From Clostridia bacterium (GTDB lineage: Bacteria; Bacillota; Clostridia; Christensenellales; Pumilibacteraceae), in contig JAFTMM010000020.1 in the NCBI GenBank assembly GCA_017452405.1, forward strand, positions 1 through 10,812: 10,812 nucleotides of DNA, written 5' to 3'. Below the pieces are notes generated by a model. The model made no database searches. It was not told the origin of the DNA and was given only the letters and a program-made list of their open reading frames with translations. Made by a program: the position numbers and the translations under genes. Shown one piece after another: positions 1 to 5,696 of this stretch. Position 1 is the first letter of the stretch. Each line of letters starts with the position of its first letter.

Positions 1-30
1 AATATTGTTTTATCTATTAACTTGAGACCT

Positions 31-72
31 AAAAAATGCTTGGGCTGGCTTTCACCTTTTGAAGCATTTTTT
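31..72. terminator. Inverted repeat, candidate intrinsic terminator
   Basis: A perfect 11-bp inverted repeat pairs 31-41 (aaaaaatgctt) with 62-72 (aagcatttttt) around a 20-base loop. The arms end in A6/T6, so a transcript from either strand would finish in a U-run. No gene is visible at 1-30 on the plus strand. It could end a plus-strand gene lying left of the window, or the minus-strand Fic/DUF559 transcript. The large loop makes it weaker than a typical terminator. Confidence 0.4.
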
Positions 73-96
73 GGTGTTGCACTTGCTTGACAATTT

Positions 97-187
97 GCCC
101 TGTCAGCGAAGCTGACTGAGGGATTGTAAATAAAAAAATACAATCCCACCGCCTCTTGCGAGGCACCTCCCTTTGCACAAGGGAGGC
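97..187. repeat. Multi-hairpin palindromic intergenic element
   Basis: Four adjacent inverted repeats are seen: gtcagc/gctgac (102-107/111-116), gggattgta/tacaatccc (120-128/139-147, perfect 9 bp), gcctc/gaggc (151-155/160-164) and cctccctt/aagggagg (166-173/179-186). The core ctgtcagcgNagctgactgaggga recurs at 10557-10579, so this is a dispersed family and not a one-off. It lies just downstream of the minus-strand DUF559 gene. It resembles the small non-coding REP/MITE-like elements common between genes in Clostridia; that family assignment is inference. Confidence 0.65.
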
Positions 188-203
188 TATACAAGCAGAA
201 ATT

Positions 204-563
204 TTAATTTATTGATTGTCTAACCATAATATCAATATGTTTGCATACGCCTGCAAAGTCCAAATTTATTTGATTGTTTGGGATACGAATTACTTTTAAT
301 CCATACTCTTCAAGGAACCTAGTTCTAATAAGATCCTCCTGCATTTTTTTATCTTCGTAGTGTTGTGAGCCGTCGAGCTCAATTACTATTTTTGCCGAAG
401 CACAATAAAAATCAACTATAAACTTTCCAATAATTTTTTGCCTTAAAAATTTAATTGGATATATGCGTAAAAAATCGTACCACAAACGTCGTTCTTCTTT
501 TGTCATATTTTTTCTTAACGTTTTTGCAATAGGTACTAATTTTTTATTATGTTTGTGTTCCAT
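204..563 (-). CDS. DUF559 family nuclease-like protein
   Basis: This 119-residue protein matches the DUF559 family, small proteins related to very-short-patch-repair (Vsr) endonucleases with a PD-(D/E)XK-like fold. Visible marks are an N-terminal RKNMTKEERRLWYDFLR segment (18-33), DFYC (51-54) and IELDGSQHY (61-69), giving D51, E62, D64 and H68 as likely catalytic or metal-binding residues. A TTG 21 bases upstream could extend it. The ATG at 563 is preferred because AAGGA (571-575) sits correctly before it and overlaps the stop codon of the Fic gene. The two genes are therefore almost certainly one transcript with coupled translation. Family members are often stand-alone and their cellular role is unknown; nuclease activity is inferred. 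The gene is very AT-rich (row 421-480 about 23% GC), unlike the trpB2 region, suggesting acquisition. Confidence 0.88.
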   Translation of the reverse strand: MEHKHNKKLVPIAKTLRKNMTKEERRLWYDFLRIYPIKFLRQKIIGKFIVDFYCASAKIVIELDGSQHYEDKKMQEDLIRTRFLEEYGLKVIRIPNNQINLDFAGVCKHIDIMVRQSIN

Positions 564-573
564 ATAAAATTCC

Positions 574-1458
574 TTAATATTCAATCTTAAAATAATCCAG
601 ATAGAGTTTGAATTTATCTTGCGCCATTAGGCAGGTGTCGTGCAAATATCCACGTTCGTTATTCCACTCGCTAAGACCGCGATAATAAAAGAATTTTAGT
701 TCTTCATCAATAATAAAAGGCACGATATTGTTTCGTAAACATTCCTTAAATAAAATTAGTCTGCCAACGCGTCCATTGCCGTCTTGAAAAGGGTGGATAC
801 TTTCAAAGGCATGATGAAATTCAAGTATTTCGTCAAGCGTCTTGGTTTTAGTGGCGTTATAAGAAGCGAGAAGCGCTTTCATTTCGCTTGCTACGTTTTC
901 GGGCTGAGTGGTTTCATTACCACCGACTTGGTTTGGAAGCCGTTTGTACTCGCCCACAGCAAACCAATTTTTTCGCGAGTCGGTAGTGCCGTTTTTTAGT
1001 GTGCGGTGTAACTCTTTGATTAAAGCTTCGGAAAGAGTTTTTTTGGCGTTTTCAATAATAATATCTATACACCGAAAATGATTAGCCGTTTCCACTACGT
1101 CATCGACTTTTATCGATTGGACTTGCCCTATAGTATTCGTTTCAAAAATATAACGGGTTTGGTCGTGGGTAAGACGGCTTCCCTCAATATGATTGGAATT
1201 ATAGGTTAAGTCAACTTGCACCTTATGATAGATTCCACCCGATAATTTTGAGTCCTTTTCGCATTTCAAAACTTCGAGTAACGTTCTCGGCGCACGCTTC
1301 TCGTTACTCCTGCGCGGTTTTTCCGTATTTTCGGGGATGTTCCAAGTTTTGCTCGTTAAAAACGCCCCCTCAATCTTGCCCTGTGCGCAATAATTGCGAA
1401 CGCTACGCTCCGATATATTCCATTTTTTAGCGCACTCTGCTACCGACAAATATTTCAT
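574..1458 (-). CDS. Fic family protein with N-terminal HTH domain
   Basis: This 294-residue protein has a short helix-turn-helix-like domain (about 1-45, MKYLSVAECAKKWNISERSV, MerR/excisionase style) followed by a Fic domain. The Fic catalytic motif HPFQDGNGRVGR is intact at 222-233, with H222 the expected general base. Fic enzymes usually transfer AMP from ATP to hydroxyl side chains of target proteins. An inhibitory-helix motif of the S/TxxxE(G/N) type is present in the same chain, S88-NHI-E92-G93. The enzyme is therefore expected to be self-inhibited, not held by a separate antitoxin. The start ATG at 1458 has AAGGAG (1465-1470) six bases upstream. The DUF559 gene follows ten bases after the stop. 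Target and trigger cannot be read from sequence; the HTH suggests autoregulation or DNA association. AT-rich compared with trpB2. Confidence 0.92.
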   Translation of the reverse strand: MKYLSVAECAKKWNISERSVRNYCAQGKIEGAFLTSKTWNIPENTEKPRRSNEKRAPRTLLEVLKCEKDSKLSGGIYHKVQVDLTYNSNHIEGSRLTHDQTRYIFETNTIGQVQSIKVDDVVETANHFRCIDIIIENAKKTLSEALIKELHRTLKNGTTDSRKNWFAVGEYKRLPNQVGGNETTQPENVASEMKALLASYNATKTKTLDEILEFHHAFESIHPFQDGNGRVGRLILFKECLRNNIVPFIIDEELKFFYYRGLSEWNNERGYLHDTCLMAQDKFKLYLDYFKIEY

Positions 1459-1477
1459 ATTTGACTCCTTCTCGTTT

Positions 1478-1506
1478 ATTATATCATCTTATCGGCAAAA
1501 AATCAA
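1478..1506 (-). promoter_or_regulatory. Promoter for fic-DUF559 unit
   Basis: On the minus strand TTGATT (1501-1506) is followed by a 17-base spacer and a perfect TATAAT (1478-1483). Transcription would start near 1471, giving a 5' leader of about 12 bases that just holds the AAGGAG site of the Fic gene. Confidence 0.7.
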
Positions 1507-1524
1507 TAATTGCAGAGCTGAAAA

Positions 1525-1560
1525 TAAGGGAATTTTGCCGATATCGGTAAAATTCCCTTA
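1525..1560 (-). terminator. Long-palindrome terminator of trpB2
   Basis: A 36-base palindrome has all but one symmetrical position complementary, and the exception is a G-T pair. It runs from taaggg (1525-1530) to ccctta (1555-1560) and folds to a 16-bp stem with an AUAU loop. Read on the minus strand it follows the trpB2 stop by about 40 bases and is followed by TTTT, as an intrinsic terminator should be. It lies just upstream of the Fic promoter, so it also insulates that gene. Confidence 0.75.
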
Positions 1561-1602
1561 AAATATTTAATGCGAGTATTTTTTGTCGATAGCGGAACTA
1601 TT

Positions 1603-2967
1603 CTACAGTTGGCAAGCCTGCAAAACCTTTTGCAAGGTCTTCTTCGGTGGGGATATAGTCGGACATTCGCCGTCATGGAATTTCTGATACGCTACCATAT
1701 CGAAGTAACCCGTGCCCGTCAATCCAAACACGATAGTTTTATCTTCGCCCGTTTCCTTGCACTTCAACGCTTCGTCGATAGCGACGCGGATAGCGTGGGA
1801 GGATTCGGGCGCAGGGAGTATGCCCTCGACGCGTGCAAACTGTTCGGCGGCTTTGAACACTTCGGTCTGTTCAACCGCCCTCGCTTCCATAAGTCCCTGA
1901 TGGTACAGCTCGGAGAGGGTGGTAGTCATGCCGTGATAACGCAGACCGCCTGCATGGTTTGCAGAGGGAATGAAACTACTACCAAGCGTATACATCTTTG
2001 CCAAAGGACAAACCTTACCCGTGTCGCAAAAGTCGTAAGCGTATTTTCCGCGCGTAAACGAAGGGCAGGAGGCGGGCTCGACGGCAATTATGCGATAATC
2101 CGCTTTACCTTGCAGTTTTTCCGCCATGAACGGTGCGATAAGACCGCCGAGGTTGGAGCCACCGCCCGCGCAACCGATAATCATATCAGGCTTAATACCA
2201 TACTTATCCAACGCGGTTTTCGTTTCAAGACCTATTACGGACTGGTGCAAAAGAACCTGATTGAGTACACTACCGAGTACGTAGCGATAGCCCTCCGAGC
2301 CGACCGCAACCTCTACCGCTTCGGAAATTGCACAACCTAAACTGCCCGTAGTTCCGGGGAACTCTTCGAGGATTTTGCGTCCGACGTTCGTAGTCGTGGA
2401 CGGCGAAGGAGTAACGTTAGCTCCGTATGTCCGCATAACCTCTCTGCGGAAAGGCTTCTGTTCGTAGGACACCTTGACCATAAAAACCTTACAGTCGAGA
2501 TTAAAGTAAGAGCAAGCCATGGAAAGGGCAGTACCCCATTGACCTGCGCCCGTCTCGGTAGTAACGCCTTTTAAGCCCTGTTTCTTGGCATAATATGCTT
2601 GCGCTATTGCTGAGTTGAGCTTATGTGATCCCGACGTGTTGTTACCCTCAAATTTATAATAGATTTTAGCAGGCGTACCGAGTGCCTTTTCCAGACAATA
2701 TGCGCGCACGAGCGGTGCAGGACGGTACATCTTATAAAAGTCGCGGATTTCGTCGGGTATGTCGATATAAGGCGTCGTTTCGTCAAGCTCCTGCGCCACG
2801 AGCTCGTCGCAGAACACCGCCGAAAGCTCCTCTGCGGTCATGGGCTTTAACGTGCCTGGATTGAGCAGGGGCGCAGGCTTTTTGTCCATAAACGCCCTGA
2901 GGTTTAACCACTTTTTAGGAAGCTCGCTTTCTTCAAGATATATTTTGTAAGGTATTTCTTTTTTCAT
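1603..2967 (-). CDS. trpB: Tryptophan synthase beta chain, TrpB2 type
   Basis: This 454-residue PLP enzyme joins indole to serine, or to phosphoserine as shown for some TrpB2 members, to give tryptophan in the cytosol. Length and sequence fit the TrpB2 (TrpB-like) branch and not the roughly 400-residue TrpB1. Features are NTSGSHKLNSA with the PLP lysine at K116, TETGAGQWG (137-145) with catalytic E138, the phosphate-binding GCAGGGSN (265-272), and EGILPAPESSHA (381-392). All expected residues are present. The ATG at 2967 has AGGAGA (2975-2980) upstream. No trpA or other trp gene is adjacent, so it likely acts alone on free indole or with a distant alpha subunit. Expression is controlled by a Trp T-box (3120-3412) plus a small ORF at 3049-3096, and transcription ends at the 1525-1560 palindrome. 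Confidence 0.95.
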   Translation of the reverse strand: MKKEIPYKIYLEESELPKKWLNLRAFMDKKPAPLLNPGTLKPMTAEELSAVFCDELVAQELDETTPYIDIPDEIRDFYKMYRPAPLVRAYCLEKALGTPAKIYYKFEGNNTSGSHKLNSAIAQAYYAKKQGLKGVTTETGAGQWGTALSMACSYFNLDCKVFMVKVSYEQKPFRREVMRTYGANVTPSPSTTTNVGRKILEEFPGTTGSLGCAISEAVEVAVGSEGYRYVLGSVLNQVLLHQSVIGLETKTALDKYGIKPDMIIGCAGGGSNLGGLIAPFMAEKLQGKADYRIIAVEPASCPSFTRGKYAYDFCDTGKVCPLAKMYTLGSSFIPSANHAGGLRYHGMTTTLSELYHQGLMEARAVEQTEVFKAAEQFARVEGILPAPESSHAIRVAIDEALKCKETGEDKTIVFGLTGTGYFDMVAYQKFHDGECPTISPPKKTLQKVLQACQL

Positions 2968-3048
2968 AATAATTTCTCCTTTTATTTGTTAGTTGATTGT
3001 AAGTATTCATAGTTGATTGTTGATATTCTTAACTTAAAAGGTTTTGAC

Positions 3049-3096
3049 TTATCGGGCGAAACCCGCCCATCGAAAAATGTATTTACAGTTAGTCAT
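3049..3096 (-). CDS. Small Trp-containing ORF in trpB2 leader
   Basis: A 15-codon ORF encodes MTNCKYIFRWAGFAR. It starts at ATG 3094-3096, with a strong AAGGAGG site (3101-3107) five bases upstream, directly after the T-box terminator's U-run. It ends at TAA 3049-3051, 81 bases before trpB2. Its single Trp codon (3067-3069) lies on the 5' arm of a hairpin (gggcg 3054-3058 with cgccc 3064-3068). Possible roles are a leader peptide adding ribosome-based sensing below the T-box, an mRNA-stabilising translated leader, or a coding accident. The strong SD and placement favour real translation. One Trp codon is few for classical attenuation, and no U-run follows the hairpin. I do not recognise the peptide as a named family. 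Confidence 0.5.
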   Translation of the reverse strand: MTNCKYIFRWAGFAR

Positions 3097-3108
3097 AACT
3101 ACCTCCTT

Positions 3109-3146
3109 AAAACAAAAAACCCGAAGAACAAAAACTGTTCTTCGGG
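3109..3146 (-). terminator. T-box leader intrinsic terminator
   Basis: A perfect 11-bp stem pairs 3120-3130 with 3136-3146 around a five-base loop. Read on the minus strand it is followed by GTTTTTTGTTTT (3108-3119). The 5' arm (CCCGAAGAACA) shares its CCC with the antiterminator's closing CGTCCC, so the two structures exclude each other, which is the core switch of a T-box riboswitch. Confidence 0.93.
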
Positions 3147-3412
3147 ACGATATACTATACCGCGGGGCCACCCAAATTGACTCAGAAAAGAGTCCGCTTT
3201 TCGCACGTACCAACATACGCTCTGTCTTTTTACGGGTACAGCTCCCGTCGATTGCTACTGACGCAAAGGCTTAATCCCTCACGCGTTCGTTCGCCCTCGG
3301 AAGTCCATTCGGTTTCGCATTCTTCGCCGTAATCGCACCATCTACGGCTCTCTGTGGAAAAAGAGGTGAAACTTACTTACTCTTCCTCATCGGTTTAATT
3401 TGGATTTAATTT
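3120..3412 (-). promoter_or_regulatory. T-box riboswitch, tRNA-Trp specific
   Basis: Read on the minus strand, the leader shows the T-box landmarks in order: GATGAGGAAGAGTAAGTAA (start of stem I), CAGAGAGCCG and GGTGCGA (distal stem I), and GAATGGACTTCCGAG containing the specifier. These are followed by AGTAGCAATCGACGGG with CCCGT (linker and stem III), TTTGGGTGGCCCCGCGG (T-box at 3159-3175) and CGTCCC closing the antiterminator, then the terminator. The specifier is UGG (plus-strand CCA at 3305-3307), meaning tryptophan. The T-box bulge reads UGGC, which pairs with a tRNA 3' end GCCA, and bacterial tRNA-Trp carries discriminator G73. Two independent positions thus agree on Trp. Uncharged tRNA-Trp should stabilise the antiterminator and switch on trpB2. 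Confidence 0.95.
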
Positions 3413-3418
3413 TTTATG

Positions 3419-3447
3419 ATTATATCACCATAATATGCGCATGTCAA
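3419..3447 (-). promoter_or_regulatory. Consensus promoter of trpB2 T-box leader
   Basis: Perfect TTGACA (3442-3447), 17-base spacer and perfect TATAAT (3419-3424) on the minus strand. The start site would be near 3412, giving about 445 bases of leader before trpB2. It begins about 40 bases after the chromate transporter stop, so trpB2 is transcribed independently. A fully consensus promoter suits a gene governed by attenuation and not by initiation. Confidence 0.88.
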
Positions 3448-3487
3448 CGGTTTGAAATAAATTTTTTCAAAAAAATTCGCTAATAAT

Positions 3488-4054
3488 TTACAATCCCAAG
3501 GCGAAGCCTACGCCTATACCTACTACGGCGGAAATCACTACGATAATTATGGGGTGGACTTTTTTGAAAGCGAGTACGGTCATAAGCGCGAAAATCGCAA
3601 GCGAAATATAGATAGCGGGGGAAGCTAAAGCTTCGAGGCTGATACCGCCGGGGAAGAGCGCGGTCTGACCGACGGAGATTACGGCGGCGGCGATAAGTCC
3701 TACCGTAGCCGGCTTCAGCCCTTCCATCACGCCCATTACCGCGCGACTCTTGCGGAATTTGTCGTATACCTTCGCCACGATAAGAATGACTATAAACGAG
3801 GGCAGGATAACGCCGACGGTAGCGCATACCGCGCCTAAGATACCGCCTACTTGCGTACCGACGAAAGTGGCGAGGTTAATGGCAAACGGACCGGGCGTGG
3901 ACTCGCTTATTGCCACGAAGTTGACGAGCGTAGCTTCGTCCAGCCAACCGAGCGTCGCTACTTCCGCTTGCACGAGCGGAAGCATAGCGTACCCACCGCC
4001 GAAAGTAAACAAGCCTATTTTGAAGAAAGTAAGGAAGAGTTCGAGATAAATCAT
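3488..4054 (-). CDS. ChrA-family (chromate transporter) half-size subunit, second of pair
   Basis: This 188-residue membrane protein contains one CHR domain. It shows the family signatures FFKIGLFTFGGGYAML (10-25) and ISESTPGPFAINLATFVG (49-66), then hydrophobic segments at about 75-96, 115-130, 146-163 and 167-188. Half-size CHR proteins are encoded in pairs and are thought to form a heterodimer exporting chromate or related oxyanions; the natural substrate is often unproven. Its ATG overlaps the stop of the upstream partner by four bases (ATGA). AAGGAGG lies seven bases before the start, inside the partner's last codons, so translation is coupled. No clear terminator is seen between its stop and the trpB2 promoter. 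Confidence 0.93.
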   Translation of the reverse strand: MIYLELFLTFFKIGLFTFGGGYAMLPLVQAEVATLGWLDEATLVNFVAISESTPGPFAINLATFVGTQVGGILGAVCATVGVILPSFIVILIVAKVYDKFRKSRAVMGVMEGLKPATVGLIAAAVISVGQTALFPGGISLEALASPAIYISLAIFALMTVLAFKKVHPIIIVVISAVVGIGVGFALGL

Positions 4055-4743
4055 TTCTTACCCTCCTTTTTCCTCATAGCCTTAGTCGCTATGATCGAGT
4101 AAACCAGCCCGACTATTGCCGAACCGAGAAGCACGAACACGGCGTTAATCCCTACGAACGCAACGAGCACGAACGCTACGAGCGCAATAAGGTAATTCGC
4201 CACCTTTCTCGGACACTTGCGTAGCATAGTCCAAAACGCCTTGACTATAAGCGCAAGCACGCCTGCGCGTATTCCCCAGAATGCGTATCGAACTACGGCG
4301 AGTTCGTTAAACGTTTCGTATACGAAGAAAAGTCCGAAAATAATCCCGAAAGAGGGGAGAACGAGTCCGAGCGTAGCGAGAAAAGCGCCAAGTACGCCCC
4401 ACGTTCGATAACCTACGAAGGTGGCGGTATTGACGGAAATAGGGCCAGGCGTGGACTCAGCAATCGCAAGAATTTCCACGATATCGTCCTCGGTAATCCA
4501 GCCACGCTTCTCCACCGTTTCTCTCTGAATAATGGGAATCATGGCGTAACCACCGCCGAAAGTGAACAGTCCGATTTTAAAGAACGTCAAGAAAAGCTGA
4601 AGAAGCGTGCGTTTATCTCTTTTCGGCTTCTTCTTTTTTGCGTCAACGGTCGTTTGTGGATTTTGCTCCGCTTCTGCTTCGGTTATTTTGCCGAGCGTGG
4701 TATCACCCTCGCTAGGCTGGATTGTTTTCTTTTCTTCTTGCAT
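4051..4743 (-). CDS. ChrA-family (chromate transporter) half-size subunit, first of pair
   Basis: This 230-residue membrane protein has one CHR domain. It carries FFKIGLFTFGGGYAMIP (54-70) and IAESTPGPISVNTATFVG (94-111), followed by hydrophobic segments at about 115-141, 153-172 and 183-217. Unlike its partner it starts with a charged, probably cytosolic extension of about 45 residues (MQEEKKTIQPSEGD to KKKKPKRDKR). The two proteins share the signature segments but are only moderately alike elsewhere, as expected for an obligate pair. The start is unusual: no SD precedes ATG 4743, and a TATAAT box ends only ten bases upstream. There is no later in-frame Met before the first membrane segment, so this start is either leaderless or coupled to the glycosylase gene ending 24 bases earlier. 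Substrate is uncertain. Confidence 0.92.
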   Translation of the reverse strand: MQEEKKTIQPSEGDTTLGKITEAEAEQNPQTTVDAKKKKPKRDKRTLLQLFLTFFKIGLFTFGGGYAMIPIIQRETVEKRGWITEDDIVEILAIAESTPGPISVNTATFVGYRTWGVLGAFLATLGLVLPSFGIIFGLFFVYETFNELAVVRYAFWGIRAGVLALIVKAFWTMLRKCPRKVANYLIALVAFVLVAFVGINAVFVLLGSAIVGLVYSIIATKAMRKKEGKK

Positions 4744-4753
4744 TGGTCTTTAC

Positions 4754-4782
4754 ATTATACACAAAGTTACGTTTTAAGTAAA
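4754..4782 (-). promoter_or_regulatory. Promoter candidate for chromate transporter pair
   Basis: TTTACT (4777-4782), 17-base spacer, perfect TATAAT (4754-4759) on the minus strand. The -35 overlaps the last codons of the glycosylase gene. The predicted start at about 4747 leaves only three or four bases before ATG 4743. Confidence 0.55.
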
Positions 4783-5249
4783 CAATTTCTCCATTCTTCT
4801 ATGAGTTTTTGCAAAGAGTAGGTTGCGTTTGCGGGAGACGTGGAGGGCAGGCATACCGCCTCCATACGTGTTTTATCCCGAATAAGTTTGTTATAAAGCA
4901 AATATGCAGTTTTGCCGTTTACGAAGATACGCTTAATCTTTGCCACGTCCAGAATAACGCTAAGGTCGTTTGTGCGGACGTTTTTTATCGAGCTGTCCGA
5001 ACTGCCTACTACGTCGCAAGACTCGATTACGTCCCATACGGCTATGCGCGAGGAGAGCAGGAACGCGCGTTTTTCCTCCACGGTTTTCGGTTCGGCTACG
5101 CCAAAGACGGCGGAAACGACTTTCCAGAACCTGTTTTGCGGATGTCCATAAAAGAACGCCTGCTCCCGTGACTTAATCGACGGAAAACTGCCGAGTATTA
5201 AAATTTCCGACCTTTCGTCGTATACGGGCGGTATGGGGTGGGTAATCAT
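4767..5249 (-). CDS. Hypoxanthine/uracil-DNA glycosylase superfamily protein (DNA-deoxyinosine glycosylase type)
   Basis: This 160-residue protein belongs to the uracil-DNA glycosylase superfamily and best resembles the small hypoxanthine-DNA glycosylase (family 6) group. That group removes deaminated adenine (hypoxanthine) from DNA to start base-excision repair. Seen in the sequence are ILGSFPS (18-24, motif 1), the FFYGHPQNRFW block (32-42) with N39, FVNGKTAY (109-116) and the substrate-loop motif LPSTSPANA (134-142). Length is typical for the group. The ATG at 5249 lacks an SD, and a TATACT box ends six bases before it, so the mRNA may be leaderless. The chromate transporter gene follows after 23 bases. 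Family assignment is secure; hypoxanthine versus uracil preference is inferred. Confidence 0.9.
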   Translation of the reverse strand: MITHPIPPVYDERSEILILGSFPSIKSREQAFFYGHPQNRFWKVVSAVFGVAEPKTVEEKRAFLLSSRIAVWDVIESCDVVGSSDSSIKNVRTNDLSVILDVAKIKRIFVNGKTAYLLYNKLIRDKTRMEAVCLPSTSPANATYSLQKLIEEWRNCLLKT

Positions 5250-5255
5250 AAATAT

Positions 5256-5284
5256 AGTATATCATGGTTTTTAATTAAACGCAA
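5256..5284 (-). promoter_or_regulatory. Promoter candidate for DNA glycosylase gene
   Basis: TTGCGT (5279-5284), 17-base spacer, TATACT (5256-5261) on the minus strand. The same -35/-10 pair and spacing precede the aldo/keto reductase gene (7380-7408). The expected start falls on or next to the A of ATG 5249. The outer half of the -35 overlaps the edge of the intergenic repeat beginning at 5281. Confidence 0.5.
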
Positions 5285-5502
5285 CTCCTCGGTCATCCTG
5301 AATCACTATGGCGAGATACTTCGACTACGAGCTAACGCTCTCCGCTCAGTATGACTTAAAGACAAGCAACTCCGTCATCCTAACGCTCTCCGCTCAGTAT
5401 GACTTAAAGACAAGCAACTCCGTCATTCTAACGCTCTCCGCTCAGTATGACTTAAAGACAAGCAACTCCGTCATTCTAACGCTCTCCGCTCAGATGACTT
5501 AA
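5281..5502. repeat. Dispersed intergenic repeat with 48-bp tandem units
   Basis: From 5332 to 5475 there are three 48-bp units starting ctaacgctctccgctcag. They are identical except for the last base of unit one (gtcatc versus gtcatt). A truncated fourth unit runs 5476-5502 with one base lost. Each unit contains gtcat...atgac as an inverted repeat. The preceding part (5281-5331) includes gtcatcctga and gatacttcga, whose relatives recur at 10801-10812 and 10521-10534. The period is a multiple of three, so one plus-strand frame stays open, but there is no SD and no non-repeat protein sequence. I regard it as a non-coding repeat. Confidence 0.85.
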
Positions 5503-5609
5503 TGATAAAGCACCGCTCCCATGACGGCAAACGAAATTGAACCCAAACGGCGCATAAAATAAAGTTTTATTTATAAAAATTTATTTAATTAAAAATTTTT
5601 GGAAATAGA

Positions 5610-5638
5610 TTTACAAAAGCGTTATATTATAGTATAAT
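5610..5638 (+). promoter_or_regulatory. Promoter of phosphotransferase gene
   Basis: TTTACA (5610-5615), 17-base spacer, perfect TATAAT (5633-5638). The start would be near 5645, giving a 5' leader of about 52 bases. The stretch 5503-5609 before it is AT-rich and holds nothing else I can name. Confidence 0.8.
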
Positions 5639-5696
5639 AGCATAGGCAATGGACGACGTGTCAATACTATATATAAATGCCAACAGGGAGAAATGT

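Noticed and set aside
574..1458. Classical Fic toxin with separate antitoxin
   Set aside because: The inhibitory SxxxEG helix is inside the Fic protein itself, and the neighbouring DUF559 protein shows no antitoxin motif.
1570..2340. 256-codon open frame on the plus strand
   Set aside because: It lies entirely antisense to trpB2, which has full conserved motifs, and begins at an ATG with no SD; the translation is arginine- and phenylalanine-rich and matches no family.
3044..3274. 76-codon plus-strand frame across the T-box region
   Set aside because: The T-box structure, terminator and promoter on the minus strand explain this sequence fully, and the frame has no SD.
3480..3827. Arginine-rich 115-codon minus-strand frame
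   Set aside because: It is an alternative frame of the second chromate transporter gene, whose membrane protein sequence and motifs are clear.
5308..5502. Plus-strand frame of 64 codons with 16-residue repeats (TLSAQYDLKTSNSVIL)
   Set aside because: It is open only because the repeat unit is 48 bp. There is no SD, no unique sequence, and relatives of the repeat elsewhere in the window are non-coding.
5332..5502. Possible CRISPR array
   Set aside because: Units are directly abutting identical 48-mers with no variable spacers and no cas genes nearby.
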